DNA of 28,899 nucleotides, from positions 1-28,899 of the forward strand of contig JBBROA010000047.1 in the NCBI GenBank assembly GCA_038229875.1. The letters are read 5' to 3'. The translations under genes were made by a program, and so were the position numbers. Origin of the DNA: JALYUA01 sp038229875 (GTDB lineage: Bacteria > Acidobacteriota > Thermoanaerobaculia > UBA5066 > Gp7-AA6). The notes beneath the pieces were generated by a model. The model saw only the letters and a list, made by a program, of their open reading frames with translations. It made no database searches and was not told the origin of the DNA. Shown piece by piece: positions 22,079 through 28,899 of this stretch (position 1 is its first letter; the number at the start of each line of letters is the position of its first letter).

Positions 22079-23550
22079 TGCGGGCGCTCGCCCAGGATGC
22101 CCCGGATCTCTTCCAGGCTGACGTCCTCGATTCCGAAGAGACGCGCCTGACGCAGCGCCTGCCCCGCAAACAGAGAGAGTCCTTCGATCACCGGACAGCG
22201 AGCGCGCCGGGCCGCGGCGACCGTGGCGGTCTCGCCGGACCGGCGGTAAACGCAGTCGAAGACCAGAGGCCGGTGCTCGAGCACCTTCTCCGGCACCGCG
22301 GAAGGATCTCCGTCCGCGGATCCGACGGGCGTGGTGTTGACGTAGAGGTCCGCTTCCGTCTCGGGCACGTCGTTCCACGCCACCGCGTCCACTTTCAGCT
22401 CGGCGGCGAGCTTGTCCGCCGCGGTATCCCGCCGGCTCGCGATCAAGACGTCGTACCCGATCCTCCGCGCGGCTACGACTGCCGCGCGCGCGGTGCCTCC
22501 CGCACCGAGCACCACGGCCGCGCGCCCCTCGCCCGTGTCGTGGTCGGCGAGCGGATCGAAGATTCCGTCGACGTCCGTGTTCTCCGCGCGCCACCGGCCC
22601 CGTTGCCAGACGAGCGTGTTCGCGGATCCAGCGGCACGGACGTCCTCGGAACGAACTCCGAGAGCCGCGGCGGCGCGCTTCCACGGACGCGTCACCGCGA
22701 AGCCCCGGAATTGCGCGACGCTCTGAAGCTCGGCCGGTTTCTCGCGCTCGAAGTCCGATGTGGGCAGCGGAAGGTAGAGAAATCTCAGGCTCCGGGCGCG
22801 AAAGAGCGCGTTGTAGAGATGAGGGGACAGCGAACCGGACGTGTCTCTCGCTACAATCCCGTAGAGCGCCTGGGGCAGAAACGGCGCCGCGGTGCCGTAG
22901 GTTCCCGCAAGATCAGCGATGGAAAGCTGTCCGCGCGCGGTCGGCGCCCCTGCGGACCCGTAGACCAGCGCCGCGCCGAGGTGCGCGGACAGGACCCGCC
23001 CCGGCGCGCTTGCGGGCCCCATCGGAAAGACCGACACGGGAAACGGCCTCGGAACGGCCTGCAGCGCCGCCGTCGCGAACGAGGCGTTCAGGTCTCCCGC
23101 TCCCGCGACGAGCTTCACGACGCGGGCGCCGGACTCTTGCATCGCGGCGAGCGCCGCCTCCGGGTCCGGCGGCAGCGCGAAAGGAAAGTGCGCGGAGACG
23201 ATCACGCGCCGGCGGTCGGCGCAAAAGGTCCGGTCCGCGAGGAGGCCGGACGCGTGCTCCACGTCCACGGTGGCGCCGGCTTCGTAGGCGGCGCTGACGA
23301 TCGACCGGTACTCATCGCTTCCGCCCTCGAAGCGCCCGCCTTCGCGCGATGACCTCCACGTCACGATCGCAGGTCGCGGATCGAGGGTGAGAAGCGCGGA
23401 GACGGGCAGGGGCTCGCCCGCGAGATCCATTCGGTACTCGATCGCCGCCGCCGCCGCGGGAGCCGCCGCGACGAGGCGGCGCGCGTCCTCGAAGTCGCGC
23501 GGGGCGACGGAGGCGACGTGCGACGGCAGATTAAGAATCTTCGGACTCAA
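22075..23550 (-). CDS. aroDE: Bifunctional 3-dehydroquinate dehydratase / shikimate dehydrogenase
   Basis: Carries out shikimate pathway steps 3 and 4 in one 491-residue chain. Residues 1 to about 215 are a type I dehydratase with catalytic H121 (IVSAHFP) and Schiff-base K146 (RVVKLVAG). The rest is AroE: SGSLSPHLYNALF (a YN form of the usual HN, as in fused plant enzymes), VTRPWKRAA with the catalytic Lys, AGSANTLVW, ENTDVDGI, the NADP loop VLGAGGTARAA and GQALRQARLFG. Such fusions are known in plants and some bacteria. The start is TTG 23550, only 4 nt after the U-run of the attenuator terminator. It is the first structural gene of the operon. Confidence 0.95.
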   Translation of the reverse strand: MSPKILNLPSHVASVAPRDFEDARRLVAAAPAAAAAIEYRMDLAGEPLPVSALLTLDPRPAIVTWRSSREGGRFEGGSDEYRSIVSAAYEAGATVDVEHASGLLADRTFCADRRRVIVSAHFPFALPPDPEAALAAMQESGARVVKLVAGAGDLNASFATAALQAVPRPFPVSVFPMGPASAPGRVLSAHLGAALVYGSAGAPTARGQLSIADLAGTYGTAAPFLPQALYGIVARDTSGSLSPHLYNALFRARSLRFLYLPLPTSDFEREKPAELQSVAQFRGFAVTRPWKRAAAALGVRSEDVRAAGSANTLVWQRGRWRAENTDVDGIFDPLADHDTGEGRAAVVLGAGGTARAAVVAARRIGYDVLIASRRDTAADKLAAELKVDAVAWNDVPETEADLYVNTTPVGSADGDPSAVPEKVLEHRPLVFDCVYRRSGETATVAAARRARCPVIEGLSLFAGQALRQARLFGIEDVSLEEIRGILGERPQ

Positions 23551-23554
23551 ATGG

Positions 23555-23582
23555 AAAACCCCCGGACGTTGTCGGCCGGGGG
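23555..23582 (-). terminator. Attenuator terminator of the aroDE-trp operon
   Basis: On the minus strand CCCCCGG (23582-23576) pairs perfectly with CCGGGGG (23565-23559) around a 10-nt loop and is followed by TTTT. It ends 4 nt before the aroDE start, so termination here switches off the whole operon. Its 5' arm is shared with the antiterminator stem. Confidence 0.85.
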
Positions 23583-23646
23583 TCCCGATGCCCGCATCTC
23601 CTTACGCCCCCGCCGACGGACTCGGCAGGGCGAAAGTCGCCCTACC
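23571..23646 (-). promoter_or_regulatory. Mutually exclusive stems of the trp attenuator
   Basis: In transcript order: stem 1:2, GGTAGGGCGA (23646-23637) with TCGCCCTGCC (23633-23624), 10 bp with one G-U pair; stem 2:3, CCCTGCCGA (23630-23622) with TCGGCGGGG (23616-23608), 9 bp with one G-U pair, loop GTCCG; stem 3:4 (antiterminator), GTCGGCGGGGG (23617-23607) with CCCCCGGCCGAC (23582-23571), 11 bp with one bulged G. Each excludes the next. Segment 1 contains the leader stop codon, so a ribosome at the stop blocks 1:2, permits 2:3 and so termination; a ribosome held at the Trp codons leaves 1:2 to form, freeing 3 to pair with 4. Confidence 0.8.
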
Positions 23647-23695
23647 GTCTCTTGACGAGACGCCACCACAGATGAGCTCGAATCGCGCGAAACAT
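23642..23695 (-). CDS. trpL: trp leader peptide with tandem Trp codons
   Basis: Seventeen residues, MFRAIRAHLWWRLVKRR, from ATG 23695 to TAG. Two adjacent TGG codons (23668-23663) sense charged tRNA-Trp. A perfect hairpin, CGTCTC-GTCAA-GAGACG (23662-23646), is encoded directly after them and may pause the polymerase to synchronise it with the ribosome. The ATG lies 7 nt after the -10 box, so the leader is probably translated from a leaderless or nearly leaderless 5' end; AGG just before the ATG is too close to act as a normal ribosome binding site. Confidence 0.85.
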   Translation of the reverse strand: MFRAIRAHLWWRLVKRR

Positions 23696-23702
23696 CCTGC
23701 GC

Positions 23703-23731
23703 AGGCTATGTCCGCCGTCGAGAGCTGTCAA
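23703..23731 (-). promoter_or_regulatory. Promoter of the aroDE-trp operon (TTGACA-17-TAGCCT)
   Basis: A perfect -35 TTGACA (23731-23726), a 17-nt spacer and -10 TAGCCT (23708-23703). Start of transcription is expected near 23696, adjacent to the leader ATG. I see no TrpR-type operator. Confidence 0.75.
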
Positions 23732-23769
23732 GCCGCGTCCGGGCACTTCGCCGGCATCTTTTGAGCTTT

Positions 23770-23820
23770 CCGGTTCGAGACGCCGGCGCGACCGGCGGGC
23801 GGCCGCCCCCGGCGAACCGG
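23770..23820 (-). terminator. Inverted repeat after cysS
   Basis: CCGGTTCG and CGAACCGG form an 8-bp outer stem around a GC-rich interior that can pair further (CCGGCG/CGCCGG elements). It begins 2 nt after the cysS stop. No U-run follows, so it may mark the def-cysS transcript end with help from Rho or may only shield the 3' end. Confidence 0.45.
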
Positions 23821-23822
23821 CT

Positions 23823-25217
23823 TCATCCCTTCTTCCAGCGGGTTCCGCCGGGGCCGTCTTCGAGCACGATCCCTCGTTCGGAAAGCTCCCGGCGGATCCG
23901 GTCGGCCTCGGCGAAGTCCCGCCGCTTGCGTGCGGCGTTGCGTGCTTCGATCTGCCCCTCGATCTCGGCCGGCAGGACCTCCTTCCGGGTGGGTAGAATG
24001 CCGAGCACCCGGTCGGCGGCCGCCAGGGCATCTGCGGCCGCCTGCGCCCCTGCGGGGTCGAGGCCGTTCTCGTCGATTGCCGCGTTGACCTCCCTCAGAA
24101 ACGGGAACAGCGCACCGAGGGCCTCGGGGGTATTCAGATCGTCCTCGAGAGCGCCCTGGAACGCCTCGAGAAAGCGCGGGACGCGGGAAGCCGCGTCGAA
24201 CGCCCCCGCCCGGGACGACCCGCTCGCGGCAACCTCGGACAGGCGTATCGCAGCGGACCGGATCCGCTCGACCGCGGTCGCAGCGCCGGTCAATCCTTCC
24301 CACGTGAAATTCAGCTTCTTCCGGTACGGGACGGAGAGGAACAGGTACCGGAGGGCGGCGGCGTCGTCGCGCCGCGCGAGGACGTCGGCGAGCGTGTAGA
24401 AGTTCCCCTTCGACTTCGACATCTTTTCGCCGTCCACGATCAGGTGCTCCGAATGGAGCCATATGTTGACGAATTTCTCCCCCGTTGCTCCCTCGCTTTG
24501 CGCGATCTCGTTTTCGTGGTGCGGAAAAATGTTGTCGACGGCGCCTGTGTGGATGTCAAACCGGGGCCCCAGGAACTTCATGCTCATCGCGGAACACTCG
24601 ATGTGCCAGCCCGGCCGGCCTTCCCCGAAGGGTGACGGCCACGAGGGCTCTCCCGGTTTGACGCCTTTCCAGAGGGCGAAGTCCTTGACGTCCTCCTTCT
24701 CGTACTCGTCGTCGGCCACCCGGTCGCCTCGGCGCATCGCGGTGAGGTCGATCCGGGAGAGCTTGCCGTAGTCTTTGAACGTCGCGATGCGAAACCAGAC
24801 GGTCCCGTCCGACTCGTATGCGTGGCCCCGGTCACGCAGTTGCTGGATCAAGGCGATCATCTCGGGAACGAAGTCGGTGGCGCGCGGGTAGTGCTCCGCC
24901 GGCTGGACGTTCAGGATTCCCAGGTCCCGGAAGAACTCCTTCGCGTATTTTTCGGTGAAGTCCCCGAGCGAGAGGCCTTCCGCCGCCGCCCCACGGATCG
25001 TCTTGTCGTCGACGTCCGTGAGATTCATCACCTGGGTGACGCGCAGCCCGGACGCGAGAAGGGAGCGGCGAAGCATGTCCTCGAAAACGAAGGTCCGCAG
25101 GTTTCCGATGTGGGCGACGTTGTACACGGTCGGCCCGCACGTGTACATGCGGACGTGACCGGGCTCGAGCGGGACGAGGTCCTGGATCTCGCGGCCCAGC
25201 GTGTTGTAGAGCTTCAC
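23823..25217 (-). CDS. cysS: Cysteinyl-tRNA synthetase
   Basis: Charges tRNA-Cys with cysteine. A 464-residue class I synthetase with C27 in MYTCGPTVYN, HIGN at 36-39, C208 in GWHIECSAMS, the HHENE zinc site (233-237) and KMSKS at 265-269. All four zinc-site elements are present, and the length is typical. It lies 4 nt after def and ends just before the trp leader, so it is a separate unit from the trp operon. Confidence 0.97.
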   Translation of the reverse strand: MKLYNTLGREIQDLVPLEPGHVRMYTCGPTVYNVAHIGNLRTFVFEDMLRRSLLASGLRVTQVMNLTDVDDKTIRGAAAEGLSLGDFTEKYAKEFFRDLGILNVQPAEHYPRATDFVPEMIALIQQLRDRGHAYESDGTVWFRIATFKDYGKLSRIDLTAMRRGDRVADDEYEKEDVKDFALWKGVKPGEPSWPSPFGEGRPGWHIECSAMSMKFLGPRFDIHTGAVDNIFPHHENEIAQSEGATGEKFVNIWLHSEHLIVDGEKMSKSKGNFYTLADVLARRDDAAALRYLFLSVPYRKKLNFTWEGLTGAATAVERIRSAAIRLSEVAASGSSRAGAFDAASRVPRFLEAFQGALEDDLNTPEALGALFPFLREVNAAIDENGLDPAGAQAAADALAAADRVLGILPTRKEVLPAEIEGQIEARNAARKRRDFAEADRIRRELSERGIVLEDGPGGTRWKKG

Positions 25218-25221
25218 GCGA

Positions 25222-25731
25222 TTACCAGAGCCCCTTCGCTTTTCTTTTCTCGATCTTCTTCCAGGTCAGCTCGCGCTTCAATCCCCGAAGCCGATCGACA
25301 AAAAGCTTCCCGTTCAAGTGATCGACCTCGTGAGCGAAAGCGCGGGCGAGAAGCCCCGTGCCTTCGAGCTCCCGGACCATTCCCGCGGCGTCCGCGGCCC
25401 GGACGCGCACGCGCGCCGGTCGTATGACGCGCTCGGTCAGGTCCGGAATGGACAGGCAACCTTCGTCTTCCTTCTGCTCGCCCGACGAATCCAGGATCTC
25501 GGGGTTGACCAGCACAACCAGCTCTTCCGGCTTCTCGCCTACGGACAGGTCGACGATGGCGACCCGGAGGTTGACCCCGATCTGCGGCGCCGCGAGCCCG
25601 ATCCCCGGCGCGGCGTGGCAGGTTTCAATCATGTCGGAGATGAGCCCAGGAAAGTCTGCCGCAGCCGGATCGGCCGGAGCGTTCGCCGCGAGCAGGCGCG
25701 GGTCACCGTATCGAACGAGGCTGCGGATCAT
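25222..25731 (-). CDS. def: Peptide deformylase
   Basis: Removes the formyl group from the N-terminal methionine of new proteins. A 169-residue metalloenzyme with the three family motifs GIGLAAPQIG (43-52), EGCLS (90-94, metal Cys) and HEVDH (134-138, metal His and catalytic Glu). The C-terminal tail (LTWKKIEKRKAKGLW) is basic, as in type 1B enzymes. It is followed after 4 nt by cysS. No clear promoter is visible in the 242 nt between it and the divergent FecR gene. Confidence 0.97.
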   Translation of the reverse strand: MIRSLVRYGDPRLLAANAPADPAAADFPGLISDMIETCHAAPGIGLAAPQIGVNLRVAIVDLSVGEKPEELVVLVNPEILDSSGEQKEDEGCLSIPDLTERVIRPARVRVRAADAAGMVRELEGTGLLARAFAHEVDHLNGKLFVDRLRGLKRELTWKKIEKRKAKGLW

Positions 25732-25973
25732 CGAGGAGGGTCAGGGACGCTGGGCCAGGCTCACGCCGAAAACGCGGCGGGGAGAGTGGCTCGGGCCCGC
25801 GGGCGGTGTCCTCGGATCCTCGCAGCCTGTCTCCCGGATGGGACACACCAGCCCCGCGCGCTTCTCGGTACCGTCTTCATAAGTCCTTCATTCTGAGCAC
25901 ATTCTCGGTGCGACCGCAAGATGCCCCAATGGCACATGGATCGCTCTTCTCCAGTTCCGTCACAGGAGATCAC

Positions 25974-28250
25974 ATGACGACCACCAGAAGTCTCACCTCG
26001 ACGGCAGCGTTCGCGGTCCTCTTTCTACTCGCAGAGACCGCTCCCGCGCGGGCGCAGCGCGCCGAACGGGGCTCTCGCGAGACCGGCCGCAGCGGCTACT
26101 CGTATCTTCGGGCGGCGACGGGCGAGGTCACCGTCGTGTCGAAGTGGAACGGGCGGGTACAGGCGCGGAGGAACATGCCCATCTCCGGCGGGGATGAGAT
26201 GGTGGTCTCCGAGGGGGGACGGGCGGAAGTCGCGCTCGCGGATGGAAACGTCCTGCTCGTCGGGGGCGGCACCACGGCGGACTTCGAATCGCTTTACGCC
26301 CAGCAGGGCGACAACGACGAGTTTTCCGCCATCCGCGTCCGCGACGGCTCGGTCGTCATTTCCGCGATCGGACTCAACGACAACCAGGTGCCGCGCATCG
26401 ACACCGAGGACGCCACCGTCTATGTCTCCGCCGGCTCGCGCGCGAGGGTCAACGTGGATTCGAGGCGTGGAACCTCGGTCGTCGCGCGCGCCGGCTCCGT
26501 GGAAGTGAGAACGCCGGAAGGGTCGTACAAGTTGAAGACGGGTCAGTACCTTCTGGTCCGGGGGGATGAGGAACCGACGGTCGAGCGCGGCGCGTTTTCG
26601 AGGGACCGCTTCGACATCTGGTGCTCGGAGCGTCTGGAGTCGCTCGGAGCGACCCGCAGCGTCTCCTCCCGCTACGTCGACGAGGAATACGCCGACGACG
26701 TCGTCGCTCTCGACGGTTACGGTGACTGGAACTACAGCAACACGTATTCGAGTTACGTCTGGAGTCCGCGGGTGCACGCGGGATGGAGTCCCTACAGCGA
26801 CGGAAGCTGGTACTACACGACGGCCGGGCTGACCTGGTGGTCCGACGATGCGTGGGGCTGGTATCCGCACCACTACGGCAACTGGTTCTTCGAGTCCAAC
26901 CGCTGGTGCTGGAGCCCCGCGAACGTGTACTCGCCGGCATGGGTTTACTGGGGCTACACCCCGAGCTACGTCGGCTGGTGCCCCGTCGGTTATTACACGG
27001 GCTATTCGCCGTGGTGGGGCAATTACTACCGGAACATCGGCTGGGACCGGACGAACGTTTACGTCGCCATCAACGGCAGTTTCAACACTCGGCAGGTGGA
27101 CTTCCGCGGCTGGAACTTCACCGGCGCGGGCGGGTTCGGGGCCGGAACGGCCCGCGCGGAAGTGATTCGCGGCGACCGCATCGGCGACCGGCTCGGTGGA
27201 CAGGTGGCGATCTCGTCGCGGCCCATCGTCCTGTCGGGTCGAGGCGGTGACACCCGCGAGGCCATGCGCAACTACATTCGAGAGGCGCCCCGGGTCATCG
27301 AGCGGACCGCCTCCGCCGACTCAGGACGCCTCGCGCCGATCCTCGGACGGGAGCGGACGCTTCCGACAGCGACCGTCGAAGCTCTTCGGGACCGCGCCGT
27401 CGTGGCCGAGCGAGGCCGGCTCGCCGGACCCGCCGCCGCGGAGATGGCGCCCCGAGGCGTGAGTGTCGATCGCGGCCGGGCCCAGGGAGAGCCAATCCCG
27501 GCTCGCGGGGTTCTCGGAACCGAGCGAGGCCGCGCGAGCGGCGTCGAAGAACGGCGCGACTCGGCCCCGCGCGGCAGGATCGAAGAATCCGCGCCTGTCG
27601 GACCAGCCGCGCAGACTCCCGCCTCTCGCGGCCGCGTCGACCGCGCTCCGGGAAATCGCTTCGAGGAACGCGTCGACCGGTCGCCGGCGCGGGGGGAGCA
27701 GGAGTGGCGCGGCCGGGGACGGAGCACCGCCGGCGACGCGGCACGGGGAAACCCGGCTGCTGTCGCGCCCTCGTCTCCCTCCCATCCGGGCGCGGACCGT
27801 TTCGACGGCAGGCGGACCCAGACTCGAGACGTGGAGCGGCCACGGCCGGAAGGAAACCCGAGCGACTGGCGGTCGCGGCGCCTAGAAGCTCCGGCTTCCG
27901 AAAGTCCGGCGCTCCGGCGTGAGGAAGCGAGACCGCCCGACTGGCGGTCCCGGTCCGAAGTTCCGCCGGCGCGGCGCATCATTGAGGGCTCGGTGCCGAA
28001 CCGCCGGGAGCCCGACGCTTTCCGCGAACGCGGTGCGGTGCCGCGCGAGGAGCGGCGCGACTACCGGCCCGAAGCGCGTCCGGAACGACCGGCCCAGTCC
28101 TATGCACCCCCGCCGCCACGGGCCGAGTCCCGCCGGGAGGCGCCCCCTCGGGCAGAACCTCACGCGGCCCCGCCTCAGCGCGCGGAGTCGCATCAGGCGC
28201 CGCCTCCTCCCCCGCCAGCGAAGGCGCAGGAGCGCGGCCGAAAAGACTGA
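25974..28250 (+). CDS. Secreted FecR-domain / DUF6600-type W/Y-rich protein
   Basis: A 758-residue exported protein. The start is ATG 25974, with AGGAG 6 nt upstream, followed by a signal peptide (TAAFAVLFLLAETAPARAQ). Residues about 45-195 form a FecR-like beta domain (GEVTVVSKWNGRVQARRNMP, GSVVISAIG, GTSVVARAGSVEVRTPEGSY). Residues about 240-370 are unusually rich in Trp and Tyr (WSPYSDGSWYYTTAGLTWWS, WGWYPHHYGNW), the DUF6600 pattern. The final 300 residues are disordered, rich in Arg, Pro, Gly and Ala, ending in proline runs. Family members are common in Acidobacteriota and unstudied; binding to the cell wall or other surface polymer is a guess. It ends at a strong terminator. Confidence 0.85.
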   Translation: MTTTRSLTSTAAFAVLFLLAETAPARAQRAERGSRETGRSGYSYLRAATGEVTVVSKWNGRVQARRNMPISGGDEMVVSEGGRAEVALADGNVLLVGGGTTADFESLYAQQGDNDEFSAIRVRDGSVVISAIGLNDNQVPRIDTEDATVYVSAGSRARVNVDSRRGTSVVARAGSVEVRTPEGSYKLKTGQYLLVRGDEEPTVERGAFSRDRFDIWCSERLESLGATRSVSSRYVDEEYADDVVALDGYGDWNYSNTYSSYVWSPRVHAGWSPYSDGSWYYTTAGLTWWSDDAWGWYPHHYGNWFFESNRWCWSPANVYSPAWVYWGYTPSYVGWCPVGYYTGYSPWWGNYYRNIGWDRTNVYVAINGSFNTRQVDFRGWNFTGAGGFGAGTARAEVIRGDRIGDRLGGQVAISSRPIVLSGRGGDTREAMRNYIREAPRVIERTASADSGRLAPILGRERTLPTATVEALRDRAVVAERGRLAGPAAAEMAPRGVSVDRGRAQGEPIPARGVLGTERGRASGVEERRDSAPRGRIEESAPVGPAAQTPASRGRVDRAPGNRFEERVDRSPARGEQEWRGRGRSTAGDAARGNPAAVAPSSPSHPGADRFDGRRTQTRDVERPRPEGNPSDWRSRRLEAPASESPALRREEARPPDWRSRSEVPPARRIIEGSVPNRREPDAFRERGAVPREERRDYRPEARPERPAQSYAPPPPRAESRREAPPRAEPHAAPPQRAESHQAPPPPPPAKAQERGRKD

Positions 28251-28276
28251 GCGGCGAACGCTCGAGATACCCTCTG

Positions 28277-28301
28277 GCCGCGCCTTCGGGCGCGGCTTTT
28301 T
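28277..28301 (+). terminator. Intrinsic terminator of the FecR/DUF6600 gene
   Basis: GCCGCGCC and GGCGCGGC form a perfect 8-bp stem closed by a UUCG tetraloop and followed by TTTTT, 26 nt after the stop codon. Confidence 0.92.
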
Positions 28302-28332
28302 CTGGCATAAAGCGCCGCGCGAAAAGACCTCA

Positions 28333-28338
28333 TAGAAT
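28333..28338 (+). promoter_or_regulatory. Possible -10 box (TAGAAT) of the small membrane protein gene
   Basis: TAGAAT lies 12 nt before ATG 28351; no good -35 is seen. It would give a leader of about 5 nt. Confidence 0.3.
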
Positions 28339-28350
28339 CGTCGGTACTCG

Positions 28351-28638
28351 ATGACCGGCCGCCTCGCATCGCTCCTCGCGAGCGCGTTGTTTGTCTTCTA
28401 CTGCACGGCCGTCGGCGTGTACCTGCTGCTTCACCCCTGGTTTCCGGCGCACCGCGTCACGTTCGGAATCTCGTCGTCCGGGTTCTTCCGCGGTTTCATC
28501 TCCGGTCTCGGGCTGGTGCACTTACTCGCGGGCCTGGCGGACATCCGGGGGCTGGCTCGTTCTCTCGAGCCTCCGGCCGGGGCAGGTCCGCTGGATGCCG
28601 CATCCTCCGCAAATCCGCTCGCGGAGGAGAGACGATGA
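28351..28638 (+). CDS. Small membrane protein of unknown function
   Basis: A 95-residue protein with two predicted membrane helices (ASALFVFYCTAVGVYLLL, about 8-28; FFRGFISGLGLVHLLAGLAD, about 45-65) and a soluble Ala/Pro-rich tail. No family is recognised. Its stop overlaps the ATG of the thiE-like gene (ATGA), so the two were built as an operon. Confidence 0.6.
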   Translation: MTGRLASLLASALFVFYCTAVGVYLLLHPWFPAHRVTFGISSSGFFRGFISGLGLVHLLAGLADIRGLARSLEPPAGAGPLDAASSANPLAEERR

Positions 28639-28790
28639 AGTCGCTGTACGTGACGGACCGGCGGGCGCTTCCCGGCGAGCGTTTCCTCGAAGTGCTCGAC
28701 AGCCTCTCGGGCGCGCCATTCCTGAACGGAATGGCTTTCCCTCGCTTGTGCTTAGTTCGAACTTCGTTCGATTGGGCGCGCCAGCTCTGA
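28635..28790 (+). pseudogene. N-terminus of a thiamine-phosphate synthase-like gene, broken
   Basis: ATG 28635 follows a strong GGAGGAGA site. The first 28 or so residues (MKSLYVTDRRALPGERFLEV, then LDSLSGAP) look like the beginning of a ThiE/TenI barrel, where LYxVTDR is typical. Homology stops at the first GGCGCGCC; the frame then runs through an unrelated hairpin segment and ends at 51 residues, against about 200 for the family. Either the gene is disrupted or the assembly is wrong here. Confidence 0.5.
28709..28782. other. 56-bp hairpin-rich segment between 9-bp direct repeats
   Basis: GGGCGCGCC occurs at 28709-28717 and again at 28774-28782. Between them lies a segment of lower GC with two hairpins: GCCATTCC-TGAAC-GGAATGGC (28715-28735, 8 bp, overlapping the first repeat) and TCGAAC-TTC-GTTCGA (28757-28771, 6 bp). 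It may be a tiny mobile or repetitive element with target duplication, or a linker or assembly artefact. Confidence 0.7.
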
Positions 28791-28869
28791 AGCAGCCCAT
28801 GACCAACCCGCCGAGCCCCACCGCATTGCGGCGCAGACCTCGATCGGGAACGTCCGAGTTGTGCTCCAT
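28791..28869 (-). pseudogene. N-terminus of a permease-like gene, truncated
   Basis: ATG 28869 is preceded by GGAGGAGG with a 4-5 nt spacer. The first 25 residues (MEHNSDVPDRGLRRNAVGLG, then GLVMG) resemble the cytoplasmic start of APC-family amino acid permeases (LRRNxLGL). The sequence then runs into the hairpin segment and loses all membrane character. Only the start is credible; assignment is tentative. Confidence 0.4.
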
Positions 28870-28899
28870 GGGTCCTCCTCCTAGTCCCGCCCATTCCCA

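Overview
This is a GC-rich bacterial window. The fused aroD-aroE gene, the DUF6600-type FecR protein, the sigma-region-2/TPR gene pairs and the DnaJ-TPR/PP2C pair suggest an uncultured Acidobacteriota-like organism. That assignment is an inference from gene content only. Nearly every gene lies on the minus strand; the plus strand carries a helicase-nudix pair and two short units at the right end.

Left part (1-4217): the N-terminus of a GAF-domain sensor, then two consecutive copies of a two-gene cassette. Each cassette is a short sigma-70 region-2 protein without region 4, overlapping by 8 or 11 nt with a tetratricopeptide protein. This stretch has visibly lower GC than the rest. A 410-nt leader rich in inverted repeats precedes it, with a 10-codon upstream ORF. 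Positions 4218-12726 hold a PBP4-type carboxypeptidase (dacB), a divergent nuclease-helicase plus nudix pair, a LOG-family protein, a secreted protein with a FN3-like end, a PP2C phosphatase and a DnaJ-TPR protein.

Core (12743-23731, all minus): an aromatic amino acid operon, aroDE-trpE-trpG-trpD-trpC-trpF-trpB-trpA, running on without a break into two paralogous alpha-helical repeat proteins that bracket a RodZ-like HTH/membrane protein. Most junctions overlap by 4-17 nt. Upstream lies a complete ribosome-mediated attenuator: a TTGACA promoter, a 17-residue leader peptide with tandem Trp codons, mutually exclusive RNA stems, and an intrinsic terminator just before aroDE. Tryptophan supply should therefore gate both part of the shikimate pathway and the whole Trp branch. 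Between trpE and trpG sit three 29-bp tandem repeats. Each encodes a 10-residue minicistron (consensus MIVI-[HY]-[RE]-AG-[SP]-R) that begins on the stop of the previous frame (ATGA overlaps).

Right part (23823-28899): def-cysS, a secreted W/Y-rich FecR/DUF6600 protein with an Arg/Pro-rich tail and a clear terminator, a small membrane protein, and the start of a thiE-like gene. That gene is broken at a 56-bp hairpin-rich segment flanked by 9-bp GGGCGCGCC direct repeats, beyond which lies the truncated start of a permease-like gene on the other strand. This junction is either a small insertion or an assembly chimera.

Several start codons lie only 7-12 nt from a -10-like box, so leaderless or near-leaderless mRNAs look common here.
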